Assembly (NCBI RefSeq): GCF_036013915.1
Contig: NZ_CP107899.1
Coordinates: 1,984,001-2,048,000 of the forward strand
Length of the DNA: 64,000 bases
From: Streptomyces sp. NBC_00464
GTDB taxonomy: Bacteria; Actinomycetota; Actinomycetes; Streptomycetales; Streptomycetaceae
Direction: 5' to 3'
Every line of letters starts with the position of its first letter. Positions within the stretch are counted from its first letter, which is position 1. Position numbers and translations under genes: made by a program. The notes beneath the pieces were generated by a model. That model saw only the letters and a program-made list of their open reading frames with translations. It had not been told where the DNA came from and searched no databases. This document shows, one piece after another, positions 1 to 8,368 of the stretch.

Positions 1-1442
1 GCCACGCCGCCGCGTTCTGTCTGCTGCTGCTCGTGGCACTTCTGGTCAACGCCGCCCGCATCCAGGTCTTCGAGGCCGACGAGCTCGACGACAACTCCGC
101 CAACCGCCGCACCACGATCGACCGTTACGACCAGCCACGCGGCAACATCCTGGTCGGCGGCCGGTCCGTCACCGGCTCCAAGGACACCGGCGAGCAGCTC
201 GCGTACGAACGCACCTACCGCAACGGCCCGCTGTACGCGCCGGTGACGGGGTACGCCTCGCAGACGTACGGCACCACCCTGATCGAGCACGCCGAGGACT
301 CGATCCTCTCCGGCACCGATCCCATGCTCGCGCCGCTCCCGTTCTGGAACGAGATCACCCGCGACAGGCAGCCGGGCGGCGACGTCGTCACCACGATCAA
401 GGACTCCATGCAGCGCGCCGCCTACGAGGGGCTCGGCGGGCGCCGGGGCGCCGTCGCCGCCATCGAGCCGACGACCGGCAAGATCCTGGCCCTGGTCTCG
501 ACCCCGTCGTACGACCCCGGGCGGCTCTCCGGCACCGGCTCGTCCGTCACCGACGCCTGGCGCGAGCTCAACGCGTCCACCAGCCAGCCGATGCTCAACC
601 GGGCGATCCGGCAGACGTATCCGCCCGGCTCCACGTTCAAGATCGTGACGGCCGCTGCGGCGCTCGACGCCGGCGTCGTCAACGATCCGGACGCCGAGAC
701 CGACACCCCCTCCCCCTACGTCCTGCCGGGCACCTCGACCACGCTGCCCAACGAGGCGAGCGGCTGCGAGCAGGCGTCGCTGGCCGAGGCGATCCGGGTC
801 TCCTGCAACACCGTGATGGCGCACCTCGGGGTGGAGGTCGGGCTGGACGGCATGGTGGAGGCGGTCGGCAGGTTCGGCTTCAACGACACGGGGCTGACGA
901 TCCCGTCCGGGGTGGCGAAGAGCAACTTCGACACGGAGATGAGCGACGACCAGCTGGCCCTGTCCTCGATCGGCCAGTTCGACACGACGGCGACCCCGCT
1001 CCAGATGGCGATGGTGGCCTCGGCCGTGGCCAATGGCGGCGACCTCATGCGCCCGCACCTGGTGGACCGTACGACCACACACAGCGGCTCCACCGTCCGC
1101 ACCACCGGGTCGCGTTCGTACCACCGGGCGATGAATCCGATGACGGCGACGCAGTTGCGGCAGATGATGGTCGACGTGGTGCAGGACGGCACCGGCACCA
1201 ATGCGGCGATCGACGGGGCGACGGTCGGCGGCAAGACCGGTACGGCCCAGCACGGTATCGACAACTCCGGTACGCCGTATGCCTGGTTCATCTCCTGGGC
1301 GCAGGCGGACGGATCGGCGAGGCCGGCGGTCGCCGTGGCCGTGGTCGTCGAGGACGCGGCCGCCGACCGGGCCGACATCAGCGGCGGGGGAAGCGCCGCG
1401 CCGATCGCCCGCTCGGTGATGGAGGCCGCGCTCGACGACTGA
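1..1442 (+). CDS. Peptidoglycan D,D-transpeptidase, PBP2/FtsI-like (5' end missing)
   Basis: Class B penicillin-binding protein that cross-links peptidoglycan at the outer face of the membrane. The reading frame is open from base 3 with no start codon in view. The first visible residues are a hydrophobic stretch (AAFCLLLLVALLV) that should be the single N-terminal membrane anchor, so only the first few residues are lost. All three active-site motifs are present: SxxK as STFK in PPGSTFK, SxN as SCN in RVSCNTVMAHLG, and KTG in GGKTGTAQ. The RGNI segment after the anchor is typical of the PBP dimerisation domain. The visible 479 residues match the usual length of actinobacterial PbpA/PBP2-like proteins. 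The stop is at 1440-1442. An amidase gene follows 44 bases later on the same strand. Confidence 0.93.
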   Translation, partial: HAAAFCLLLLVALLVNAARIQVFEADELDDNSANRRTTIDRYDQPRGNILVGGRSVTGSKDTGEQLAYERTYRNGPLYAPVTGYASQTYGTTLIEHAEDSILSGTDPMLAPLPFWNEITRDRQPGGDVVTTIKDSMQRAAYEGLGGRRGAVAAIEPTTGKILALVSTPSYDPGRLSGTGSSVTDAWRELNASTSQPMLNRAIRQTYPPGSTFKIVTAAAALDAGVVNDPDAETDTPSPYVLPGTSTTLPNEASGCEQASLAEAIRVSCNTVMAHLGVEVGLDGMVEAVGRFGFNDTGLTIPSGVAKSNFDTEMSDDQLALSSIGQFDTTATPLQMAMVASAVANGGDLMRPHLVDRTTTHSGSTVRTTGSRSYHRAMNPMTATQLRQMMVDVVQDGTGTNAAIDGATVGGKTGTAQHGIDNSGTPYAWFISWAQADGSARPAVAVAVVVEDAAADRADISGGGSAAPIARSVMEAALDD

Positions 1443-1486
1443 GCCGGTGACGGGTTCCGGGGACGCGGACCGGGAAGACTGAGCCG

Positions 1487-2584
1487 GTGACGGACTTCAG
1501 GGATGCGGCGGCCTCCGATGCGCTGGCCGCGATCGCGCGCGAGGACCCGCGGCTCTGCGCGTTCACCGACGTGTGGCGCGAGGAGGCGCTCGCCCGGCTG
1601 CCGGCGGCGGCCCGGCTCCCCCTGGCCGGGCTGCCGTTCGCGGTGAAGGGCCCCACCGGGATCCGTTCGTACGCCGCCCGGCGCATCGTCGCGGCCGGTG
1701 GCGTCCCCGTCGGCTCGACCTCCGTACCGGGCCCCGGCACGCACTGGAAGACCTGGGGACTGGGCGCCCATGGACGTACGGTCAACCCGTGGCGGCCGGA
1801 CCGGACGCCGGGCGGCTCGTCGGCGGGCTCGGCGGTGGCGGTAGCGGCGGATCTGGTGGAGCTGGCGACGGGCAGCGACGGGGCGGGGTCGGTGCGCATC
1901 CCGGCCGCCTGGTGCGGGGTGTTCGGGCTGAAGACGACGAACGGGCTGCTGCCCTCCCCCGACCGTTCCGGCCTCGCCTCGGCCGGGGTCCTGACCCGGA
2001 CGGCCGCGCAGGCGCGAGCCTATCTGCGCTGCGTCCTGGACGACGACGCCTACAGGGACGGCTACGGGGACGGGCCGGAAACGGCCGCACTGCCCCTGCG
2101 CGCCGTCTACAGCCCGGACCTGGGATTCGCGGACGTCGACCCGGAGGTGGCGGCGGTGGTGCGGGGAGCGGTACGGAAACTGGCCGCAGCGGGGGTGGTG
2201 CGGCTCGCGGACGGCGGCTGCGAGCTGCTGGACCCGGGGGCGGCCTGGCAGGCCGTACGGATCGGGGAGGTGCCGCCGCACCTCGGGGAGGTCCGGCGCG
2301 AGAACGACCGCAGACTGGACGCCTTCTTCGCGGGCACGCCGCTGCTCCTCACGCCCGTCACCCCCAACCGCCCGCACGGCCACGACGGTCCGGGCGAGCT
2401 TTTCTCCACCGCGCTGACCTGGGCGTTCAACCTGAGCGGGCATCCGGCGGCGAGCGTGCCCGCCGGATTCACCCCGGACGGCTGCCCGGTCGGGCTCCAG
2501 TTGGTGGCGCGACCCGGCGCGGACGCCGCGCTGCTCGCCATGGCCTGTGCGGTGGAGGACGCGCTGGGCCCCGTACGGCCTTGA
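1487..2584 (+). CDS. Amidase-signature family hydrolase
   Basis: Predicted amide hydrolase of the amidase-signature (Ser-cisSer-Lys) family. The catalytic lysine lies in FAVKGPTG near residue 48. The glycine/serine-rich signature follows as [15 protein letters not shown] and [13 protein letters not shown], ending in GVFGLKTT as in family members. At 365 residues it is shorter than most amidases (450-500), with a reduced middle and C-terminal part, so the substrate cannot be guessed. The start is GTG at 1487. The next gene is convergent and a hairpin lies between them. Confidence 0.85.
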   Translation: MTDFRDAAASDALAAIAREDPRLCAFTDVWREEALARLPAAARLPLAGLPFAVKGPTGIRSYAARRIVAAGGVPVGSTSVPGPGTHWKTWGLGAHGRTVNPWRPDRTPGGSSAGSAVAVAADLVELATGSDGAGSVRIPAAWCGVFGLKTTNGLLPSPDRSGLASAGVLTRTAAQARAYLRCVLDDDAYRDGYGDGPETAALPLRAVYSPDLGFADVDPEVAAVVRGAVRKLAAAGVVRLADGGCELLDPGAAWQAVRIGEVPPHLGEVRRENDRRLDAFFAGTPLLLTPVTPNRPHGHDGPGELFSTALTWAFNLSGHPAASVPAGFTPDGCPVGLQLVARPGADAALLAMACAVEDALGPVRP

Positions 2585-2615
2585 CGGACGGCGATGGCGG
2601 GCAGCGCCCCGGCGG

Positions 2616-2638
2616 CGGAGCCCGGTCAGCCGGCTCCG
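2616..2638. terminator. Hairpin between convergent genes
   Basis: CGGAGCCCGG, loop TCAG, CCGGCTCCG forms a GC-rich stem with one bulged base in the 55-base gap between the amidase stop and the end of the minus-strand gene. It can act in both directions. There is no U-tract, which is common in Streptomyces. Confidence 0.55.
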
Positions 2639-3529
2639 TCAGTTCAGCGGCTCGCGGCGTCGCAGCCACTCGGCCGGCATCCCCTCGACCCCGGTGACCG
2701 CGCCGACGACCCCGCCGGTGATGGCGCACGTGGTGTCGACGTCCCCGAGCCCCTCGGCCGTGGCCCAGAGCGCCGCCTCCAGGTCGTCGGGATGGCGGGC
2801 CGCGGTCCACAGGGCGAACGGCACGGTGTCGTCGCAGCGAATGCGCTGCCCGTTGCCGAGCAGGTCGGCGGCCTTCCACGGCTCGGTGTCGAACGGTACG
2901 TCCACGGCCCGCAGCAGTCCGTCCCGCACCGCCCCCGCGGGGGTCCGACCGGCGACCCGGGCCAGCGTGAACTCACCGCGCACCGCCATCGCCGCCGCCA
3001 CGGCGACCGCCACCGCGCCCGCGATCCCTTCCGGATGGGCGTGGGTGACCTCCGCCTGCCGCGCGGCCTGTTCGGCCGCGTGGTCGACGTCCCGGTGGAA
3101 TCGCGCCCCGAGCGGGGCGACCCGCATCGCGGCACCGTTGCCGAGGCTCCCGCCCTCGAACAGCTCGGGGGCCAGCGTCCGCCAGTCGGCCGGGGACGTG
3201 AGCAGCTCGGGCAGCAGGAGGTGCATGCCGTGGCCGTACCCGCGTGCCGGATCGGCCTCGAAGGCGAGCGCGAAGTACAGCGCGAGCCGGTCCTGCTCGA
3301 CATGCCCGTGGTCGTCGAGCACCCGCTGCAGCGCACGCGCCAGGGCGGTGTCATCGGTCCAGTGCCACACGGGCTCGTGCGGTGTGCGGCGCGCCCTGAT
3401 CTCGTTGTACGCCTGCCGGGGCTGCCGGAAGAGCGGGAACCACCGCTCGCCGAACGCGTCCCCGAGTGCAAGGCCTTCGAGACTGCGGCGGGCGGCGGCG
3501 GGGTCCGGGGCAACGGTGGTGGAGGACAT
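2639..3529 (-). CDS. ADP-ribosylglycohydrolase family protein (DraG-like)
   Basis: Predicted hydrolase that removes ADP-ribose from proteins or small molecules using two divalent metal ions. Family motifs in order are GDAFGE near residue 20, WTDDTALA near 55, GSLGNGAAMR near 125, the histidine-containing THAHPEG near 160, and GDVDTTCAITGG near the C-terminus, whose aspartates bind metal. I chose the ATG at 3529, which begins directly before the conserved domain. The frame stays open further upstream but that part is not conserved-looking. Length is 296 residues, usual for the family. It is divergent from the GNAT gene with 88 bases between the starts. The substrate is unknown. Confidence 0.88.
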   Translation of the reverse strand: MSSTTVAPDPAAARRSLEGLALGDAFGERWFPLFRQPRQAYNEIRARRTPHEPVWHWTDDTALARALQRVLDDHGHVEQDRLALYFALAFEADPARGYGHGMHLLLPELLTSPADWRTLAPELFEGGSLGNGAAMRVAPLGARFHRDVDHAAEQAARQAEVTHAHPEGIAGAVAVAVAAAMAVRGEFTLARVAGRTPAGAVRDGLLRAVDVPFDTEPWKAADLLGNGQRIRCDDTVPFALWTAARHPDDLEAALWATAEGLGDVDTTCAITGGVVGAVTGVEGMPAEWLRRREPLN

Positions 3530-3617
3530 GGCCCCATCCTCCCGCCGCCCGCCCGGGGCCGTACACCTGATTTCGGCCTCGCCGCGGCCCGCCGCGGCCG
3601 CATGTGATCCTTGCTCC

Positions 3618-4154
3618 ATGAACGATCGACGCGTCCCTTCCGTCGTCCGGCCTCCGGCGCACACGCTCTCCAGCGTGAACGGGCTGTCGGCCCTGCTCAC
3701 CGACTACCACCTGCAGACGGAGGCGGAGAAGGGCCGGCCCGTCGCGGACGCGGCCGGCTTGCCCGACCGGTACCGGGCGGAGGCCGAGGATCCGGACCGC
3801 GCGTTCGCCGACGCCGCCGTGCTCGTCGCGCAGGACGGTGACACCGCCGCGGGCTGCGTCGTGGTCACCGCCCCCGTGGACGGGCGCGTGGAGATCAAGC
3901 GGCTGTGGACGGATCCGGGTTCCCGCGGCCGGGGTGTTGCCTCCGCCCTGCTCGACGCCGCGCTCGCACACGCCGCGCGGGGCGGGGCGCACACCGTCCG
4001 GCTGTCGGTGTGGCAGTGGCGCACGGGAGCCGTCTCGCTCTACGAGCGGTTCGGCTTCGTCGTCACCGCGCCGTGGGACGAGCGGGCGGGACTGATCTGC
4101 ATGGAGCGAGCGGTGGCCGCTCCAACTCCCTGTACAGAGCAGGGCCGTTCGTAG
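3618..4154 (+). CDS. GNAT family N-acetyltransferase
   Basis: Acetyl-CoA-dependent acyltransferase of the GNAT fold, 178 residues. The acetyl-CoA-binding motif A is clear as RLWTDPGSRGRGVASALLDAA (R-G-R-G-V-A), followed by motif B around LYERFGFVV. The ATG at 3618 is the first plausible start. The same frame is open far upstream, but that part lies antisense to the ADP-ribosylglycohydrolase. The acceptor substrate cannot be deduced. A broken VOC gene follows after 12 bases. Confidence 0.88.
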   Translation: MNDRRVPSVVRPPAHTLSSVNGLSALLTDYHLQTEAEKGRPVADAAGLPDRYRAEAEDPDRAFADAAVLVAQDGDTAAGCVVVTAPVDGRVEIKRLWTDPGSRGRGVASALLDAALAHAARGGAHTVRLSVWQWRTGAVSLYERFGFVVTAPWDERAGLICMERAVAAPTPCTEQGRS

Positions 4155-4166
4155 ATCGTTGCTGCC

Positions 4167-4349
4167 GTGACAGAAACGAACGGCCCGAATGACTGGCCGG
4201 GCAGCATCAGCGCACTCACCCTGTTCACCGAAATGGTGCTCGCCGACCGCGGTGTGACGCTGCTCAACGGGCCCGTGGACCGGCCCTGGGGCATCCGTAC
4301 CGCCGGCTTCCGCGACCCGGGCGGCCACATCCGGGAGATCGCCCGATGA
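4167..4349 (+). pseudogene. VOC/glyoxalase-family gene with in-frame internal deletion
   Basis: The 60-residue product joins the first strand of a VOC domain (SISALTLFTE) directly to the last third of one (RGVTLLNGPVDRPWGIRTAGFRDPGGHIREIAR). Intact family members are about 120 residues and carry the rest of the beta-alpha-beta-beta-beta unit in between, so some 55-65 residues are missing in frame. Both half-domains needed for a metal site cannot form from one chain. The GTG start and the stop remain, and the stop overlaps the next gene's ATG (ATGA), so the remnant may be kept for translational coupling. I cannot exclude that it is a small functional protein. Confidence 0.65.
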
Positions 4350-4900
4350 CCGCGGCACAAGCCCCGTCCGACGCCCCGTCCGAGGCCCCGGACACGGCAC
4401 AGTCCCCGGGCGCCGAGATCCGCGCCCTCCTGTCATCCCTGGACGGGCAGCGCCGCCATGTCCTCGGCATCCTCGAAGGGCTCGACGCCGAGGCCCTGCA
4501 CATGCCCGTGCTGCCGTCCGGGTGGAGCTGTCTGGGGCTCGTCCGGCATCTGGCGCTCGACGTCGAACGGTTCTGGTTCCGCGCCGTGTTCACGGGCGAC
4601 CCGGCCGTGATCGCCGCCCTCGCCGAGATCGACGACGCCTGGCAGGTGGCCCCCGACGCCGACGCCGCCGAGGTCCTCGACCTGTACCGCGCGCAGACGC
4701 GCCTCGCGGACGCCGTCATCACCACGGCCACGGCCGACGCCCCGTTGGCCTGGTGGCCCCACGAGCAGTTCGGCGACCCGCATCTGCACACGCTGCGGGA
4801 CGTCCTGCTGCACGTCATCACCGAGACCGCGTGCCACGCCGGCCACCTCGACGCGGCACGCGAACTCCTCGACGGCCGGCGGTGGCTGGTCCTGACGTAG
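4346..4900 (+). CDS. DinB/DUF664-like putative metal-dependent protein
   Basis: A 184-residue protein of the DinB four-helix-bundle superfamily, whose actinobacterial members include thiol-transfer enzymes using mycothiol or related thiols. Visible features are the helix LVRHLALDVERFWFRAVF with its histidine and the C-terminal HVITETACHAGHLDAARELLDG, which together offer the usual three metal-binding histidines. The start ATG overlaps the stop of the VOC remnant. The convergent neighbour ends 20 bases downstream. The reaction is unknown. Confidence 0.82.
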   Translation: MTAAQAPSDAPSEAPDTAQSPGAEIRALLSSLDGQRRHVLGILEGLDAEALHMPVLPSGWSCLGLVRHLALDVERFWFRAVFTGDPAVIAALAEIDDAWQVAPDADAAEVLDLYRAQTRLADAVITTATADAPLAWWPHEQFGDPHLHTLRDVLLHVITETACHAGHLDAARELLDGRRWLVLT

Positions 4901-4920
4901 GGCGTGAGGGCCCGGCGGGG

Positions 4921-6030
4921 TCAACGGTCCGCTCCGCCCTCCGCTATCGCCTCCGCGACCTCCGCCACCCGCGCCCGCTCCTCCGCCTCGAAGCGCTCCC
5001 GGTCCAGCTCCTCGGCGATCTCCTCGTCCTGGGCCATCAACAGGTCCAGGTTCGAGTCGCCGAGCTCGAAGACACCCATGTCGACGTACGCCTTCTGGAG
5101 GCGCTCGCCCCACAGGCCGATGTCCTTCACACACGGGACGATGCGGCTGAACAGCAGCTTCCGGAAGAGCTGGAGGAACTCCGAGTGCTCGGAGAGGTCC
5201 TTCGCCTCCTGCTTGCCGATGCCGAAGTTCTCCAGCACCTCCACCCCGCTGAGCCGGTCGCGCATCAGATAGCAGCCCTCGATGACGAACTCCTCGCGTT
5301 CACGCAGTTCGGCATCGCTCAGCTGCTTGTAGTAGTCGCGCAGCGCCATCCGGCCGAAGGCGACATGGCGGGCCTCGTCCTGCATGACGTAGGCGAGAAT
5401 CTGCTTGGGCAGCGGCTGCGTCGTGGTGTCGCGGATCATGCCGAACGCGGCCAGGGCCAGGCCCTCGATGAGGACCTGCATGCCGAGGTAGGGCATGTCC
5501 CAGCGCGAGTCGCGCAGGGTGTCGCCCAGCAGCCCCTGGAGGTTGTCGTTGATCGGGTACAGCATCCCGACCTTCTCGTGCAGGAACCGGCCGTATATCT
5601 CCGCGTGCCGGGCCTCGTCCATGGTCTGGGTCGCGGAGTAGAACTTGGCGTCCAGATCGGGGACGGACTCCACGATCCGGGCCGCGCAGACCATCGCGCC
5701 CTGCTCCCCGTGGAGGAACTGACTGAACTGCCAGGAGGTGTAGTGCTTGCGCAGCTCGCCCCGGTCCTTCTCGGTCATCTTCGCCCAGTGCGGGGTTCCG
5801 TACAGGGTGAGAGCCTCGTCGGGAGTACCGAGCGGATCGGCGGGGTCGACCTCGATGCTCCAGTCGATGCGCTTGTTGCCGTCCCACTGCTTGTCCTTGC
5901 CTTTCTGGTACAGGGCGAGGAGACGCTCACGGCCGTCGTCGTAGTCCCAGCTGAACCGGGCGGCACCCGAGGCGGGCACCGTCCACAGCGGCTGCTCGGG
6001 GGCGGTGGTGTAGAGGTCGTGTGTCGACAC
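4921..6030 (-). CDS. Ferritin-like / ribonucleotide-reductase-R2-like diiron protein
   Basis: A 369-residue all-helical protein with the carboxylate-bridged diiron signature: HGEQGAM (first glutamate), DEARHAEIYGRF (E-x-x-H), VLIEGLALAAFG (glutamate), and MQDEARHVAFGRM (second E-x-x-H). This spacing resembles R2-type oxidases and AurF-type N-oxygenases rather than bacterioferritin. It probably performs an O2-dependent oxidation on an unknown substrate. The acidic C-terminal tail is variable-looking. It is divergent from a second diiron gene at 6210, so the pair may share the promoter region. Confidence 0.82.
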   Translation of the reverse strand: MSTHDLYTTAPEQPLWTVPASGAARFSWDYDDGRERLLALYQKGKDKQWDGNKRIDWSIEVDPADPLGTPDEALTLYGTPHWAKMTEKDRGELRKHYTSWQFSQFLHGEQGAMVCAARIVESVPDLDAKFYSATQTMDEARHAEIYGRFLHEKVGMLYPINDNLQGLLGDTLRDSRWDMPYLGMQVLIEGLALAAFGMIRDTTTQPLPKQILAYVMQDEARHVAFGRMALRDYYKQLSDAELREREEFVIEGCYLMRDRLSGVEVLENFGIGKQEAKDLSEHSEFLQLFRKLLFSRIVPCVKDIGLWGERLQKAYVDMGVFELGDSNLDLLMAQDEEIAEELDRERFEAEERARVAEVAEAIAEGGADR

Positions 6031-6209
6031 GGACGGCTCCTTCGCCTCGCAATGCTCCGGTAAGTCACCTGAACCCTGGCTCAGTTGGCAGGTTCACACG
6101 TTGGTAGACGCCGGGTCAACAAGTCGCGCACAAGGGATTGACGGCCTTGCTGACAAGTAGTCTCATAATGAGTGACCGTCGGTAACCCATGGGAGAGGTG
6201 CGTCCAGCC
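6031..6209. promoter_or_regulatory. Divergent promoter region of two diiron genes
   Basis: 179 bases separate the two divergent starts and are less GC-rich than the flanks. A TTGACG hexamer lies at 6138-6143 and an 11-base dyad CTCAT-A-ATGAG at 6162-6172, upstream of the plus-strand gene. The ribosome site GGGAGAGGTG at 6191-6200 favours the ATG at 6210 over the ATG at 6189. No clear -10 element was identified. Confidence 0.4.
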
Positions 6210-7145
6210 ATGACGACCGTGACCGAACGCGACGTGCAGTTGCTCCGCGACGCACTCGGCCCGCTCCGCGACCGCGAGCAGATCGCCGAACGGCTCCTGG
6301 AAGCCTCCGCCAAGCACTCGTTCGACCCGGACAAGGAGCTCGACTGGGACGCGGCGGTCGAGGACGGCAAGTGGTTCTGGCCGCCCGAGCTGGTCTCCCT
6401 CTACGACACCCCGATGTGGAAGCGGATGTCGCTGGAGCAGCAGCAGGATCTGGCCCGGCACGAGTCCGCCTCGCTGGCCTCGCTCGGCATCTGGTTCGAG
6501 ATCATCCTCATGCAGCTGCTGGTCCGCCACATCTACGACAAGCCCGTGGTCAGCAATCACGTCCGCTACGCACTCACCGAGATAGCCGACGAGTGCCGCC
6601 ACTCGTTGATGTTCGGCCGCATGATCACCTACGGCGGGGCGCCCTGCTACCCCGTGCCGCGCCGCTACCACAATCTGGCCCGGGTGCTGAAGACCGTCTC
6701 CACGACACCCGGTTCGTTCGCGGCGACACTGCTCGGCGAGGAGATCCTCGACTGGATGCAGCGCCTGACCTTCCCCGACGAGCGTGTCCAGACCCTGGTG
6801 CGCGGGGTGACCCGTATCCATGTGGTCGAGGAGGCACGGCACGTCCGGTACGCCCGCGAGGAGTTGCGCCGCCAGATGGTGACGGCCCCGCGCTGGGAGC
6901 GCGAGCTCACCCGGGTGAGCTGCGGGCAGGCGGCCCGTGTCTTCTCCGTCTGCTTCGTCAACCCGCAGGTGTACGAGAACGTCGGCCTGGACCGGCAGGA
7001 GGCCGTGGCCCAGGTACGGGCGAGCGGGCACCGTGCGGAGGTCATGCAGTCCGGGGCCAAGCGGCTGACGGACTTCTTCGACGACATCGGTGTCCTCAAC
7101 GGGGTGGGACGCAGGCTGTGGAAGAGCTCCGGCCTCCTCGCCTGA
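6210..7145 (+). CDS. AurF-like diiron oxygenase
   Basis: A 311-residue protein resembling p-aminobenzoate N-oxygenase AurF and related diiron oxygenases. Iron-ligand motifs are RHESASLASLGIWFE, EIADECRHSLMFG (E-x-x-H) and RIHVVEEARHVRYAREE (E-x-x-H). A conserved-looking C-terminal part contains NPQVYENVGLD. The ATG at 6210 is preceded by GGGAGAGGTG at good spacing. It is followed after 26 bases by a TetR-family gene that may regulate it or the next gene. No biosynthetic cluster surrounds it, so the substrate is open. Confidence 0.85.
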   Translation: MTTVTERDVQLLRDALGPLRDREQIAERLLEASAKHSFDPDKELDWDAAVEDGKWFWPPELVSLYDTPMWKRMSLEQQQDLARHESASLASLGIWFEIILMQLLVRHIYDKPVVSNHVRYALTEIADECRHSLMFGRMITYGGAPCYPVPRRYHNLARVLKTVSTTPGSFAATLLGEEILDWMQRLTFPDERVQTLVRGVTRIHVVEEARHVRYAREELRRQMVTAPRWERELTRVSCGQAARVFSVCFVNPQVYENVGLDRQEAVAQVRASGHRAEVMQSGAKRLTDFFDDIGVLNGVGRRLWKSSGLLA

Positions 7146-7171
7146 GCGCACCGGCGCTTACGCTGACCCGT

Positions 7172-7924
7172 ATGACCCCTGCCGCAGCCGCGCCGCCCAG
7201 CCGTGCGTACCGAAGGCTCAGCGTCGAGGAACGCCGCACCCAGCTCCTGGGCGCGGCGCTCACCCTCTTCGCGCACCGGGCCCCCGACGAGGTCTCGCTC
7301 GACGAGGTCGCGACGGTCGCCGGGGTGTCGCGCCCGCTGGTCTACCGCTACTTCCCCGGCGGGCGCCAGCAGTTGTACGAGGCGGCCCTCAGGTCCGCCG
7401 CGGAGAAACTGATCATGTGCTTCGCCGAACCGGCCGTCGGCCCGCCCACGGAACGGGTGACGCGGGTCCTCGACCGCTATCTCGCCTTCGTCGACGAACA
7501 CGACGCCGGCTTCAGCGCGCTGCTGCGCGGCGGCAGCGTCGCCGAGACGTCCCGGACGAGCACGATCGTCGACGAGGTACGGCGGGCGGCGGCCGAGCAG
7601 ATCCTGCTGCATCTGGGCCGGGGCGCGGGCAGCGAACCCGCGCCCCGGCTGCGGATGATGGTGCGCACCTGGATCGCGGCGGTCGAAGCCGCTTCCCTGA
7701 TCTGGCTGGACGAGGGGAAGCAGCCGGCCGCGGCCGATCTGCGCGACTGGCTCGTCGACCAGTTCATCGGGCTCCTCGCCGTCACGGCCGCCACGGACGC
7801 GGAGACCGCGTCGGCGGTGGCCGCACTGCTGCCGCTGGAGACCGCGGCCGGCCCGGCCGGCCGGCTGGCGGACCGGCTGGCGCCGCTGATCGGCGCGGCC
7901 GGGCATCTGCTGCCGCCTGACTGA
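7172..7924 (+). CDS. TetR family transcriptional regulator
   Basis: A 250-residue repressor-type protein with the TetR helix-turn-helix near residues 15-65 (ERRTQLLGAALTLF ... SLDEVATVAGVSRPLVYRYFPGG). The rest is a helical ligand-binding/dimer domain. The start ATG at 7172 follows the diiron gene closely, suggesting co-transcription. The last codons lie inside the first unit of a 34-base tandem repeat whose core is the palindrome GACTGATCAGTC, and the palindrome overlaps the stop codon. That arrangement makes it a candidate autoregulator or regulator of the following gene. Confidence 0.9.
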   Translation: MTPAAAAPPSRAYRRLSVEERRTQLLGAALTLFAHRAPDEVSLDEVATVAGVSRPLVYRYFPGGRQQLYEAALRSAAEKLIMCFAEPAVGPPTERVTRVLDRYLAFVDEHDAGFSALLRGGSVAETSRTSTIVDEVRRAAAEQILLHLGRGAGSEPAPRLRMMVRTWIAAVEAASLIWLDEGKQPAAADLRDWLVDQFIGLLAVTAATDAETASAVAALLPLETAAGPAGRLADRLAPLIGAAGHLLPPD

Positions 7925-8002
7925 TCAGTCCGCCGGGCATCTGCCGGCGCCGGACTGATCAGTCCGCCGGGCATCTGCCGGCGCCGGACTGATCAGTCAG
8001 AC
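7901..8002. repeat. Three tandem 34-base units carrying palindrome GACTGATCAGTC
   Basis: Units at 7901-7934, 7935-7968 and 7969-8002. The second and third are nearly identical; the first, which is still coding for the end of the TetR protein, differs at a few positions. Each contains the perfect 12-base palindrome GACTGATCAGTC (7919-7930, 7953-7964, 7987-7998). The array ends 7 bases before the GTG of the next gene, so it sits in promoter/leader position. It looks like an operator multiplied by tandem duplication starting inside the tetR 3' end. Confidence 0.85.
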
Positions 8003-8009
8003 TGGGGCG

Positions 8010-8276
8010 GTGAGAAGCGAGAACACCCCCTTCACCGGTGGCCCGCTGGACGGGCGGGTCCTGCCCGTCCTCGTCGGCGCGACCGGTCACCCGCCCAAGT
8101 GGTACGAGGTCCCGGTGCCGGCCGCCGACGGCGGACCGGCCACCGTGTACGCGTACCGCAGGGTCCCGGCCGGCCACACCAAGCGGCTGGGGATCCAGCG
8201 GGGCTGGGTGTACGAGTACGCCCCGGACGGCCGCGAGCGCCACAGCCCCAAGTGGCCCTGGTCGAAGCCGGGGTGA
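8010..8276 (+). CDS. Conserved hypothetical protein, 88 residues
   Basis: Small soluble protein, not assigned to a function. It is rich in Pro, Tyr and Trp ([33 protein letters not shown]) with no membrane segment or signal peptide. It resembles short hypothetical proteins common in Streptomyces. The GTG at 8010 is preceded by GGGG. The operator-like 34-base repeats end just upstream, so its expression is probably controlled by a factor that binds the palindrome, with the adjacent TetR protein the obvious candidate. Confidence 0.7.
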   Translation: MRSENTPFTGGPLDGRVLPVLVGATGHPPKWYEVPVPAADGGPATVYAYRRVPAGHTKRLGIQRGWVYEYAPDGRERHSPKWPWSKPG

Positions 8277-8368
8277 CGAGCCCGTCGCCGCCACCCCCGA
8301 TGGCCGGACTCCCGGGACCCCCTAAGATCGACGGTCTGGTCCGAGGGACGGTCACAAGGGGGTGCGCC

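Noticed and set aside
6189..6209. Upstream ATG at 6189 as start of the AurF-like gene
   Set aside because: The ribosome site GGGAGAGGTG lies downstream of it and directs initiation to 6210.
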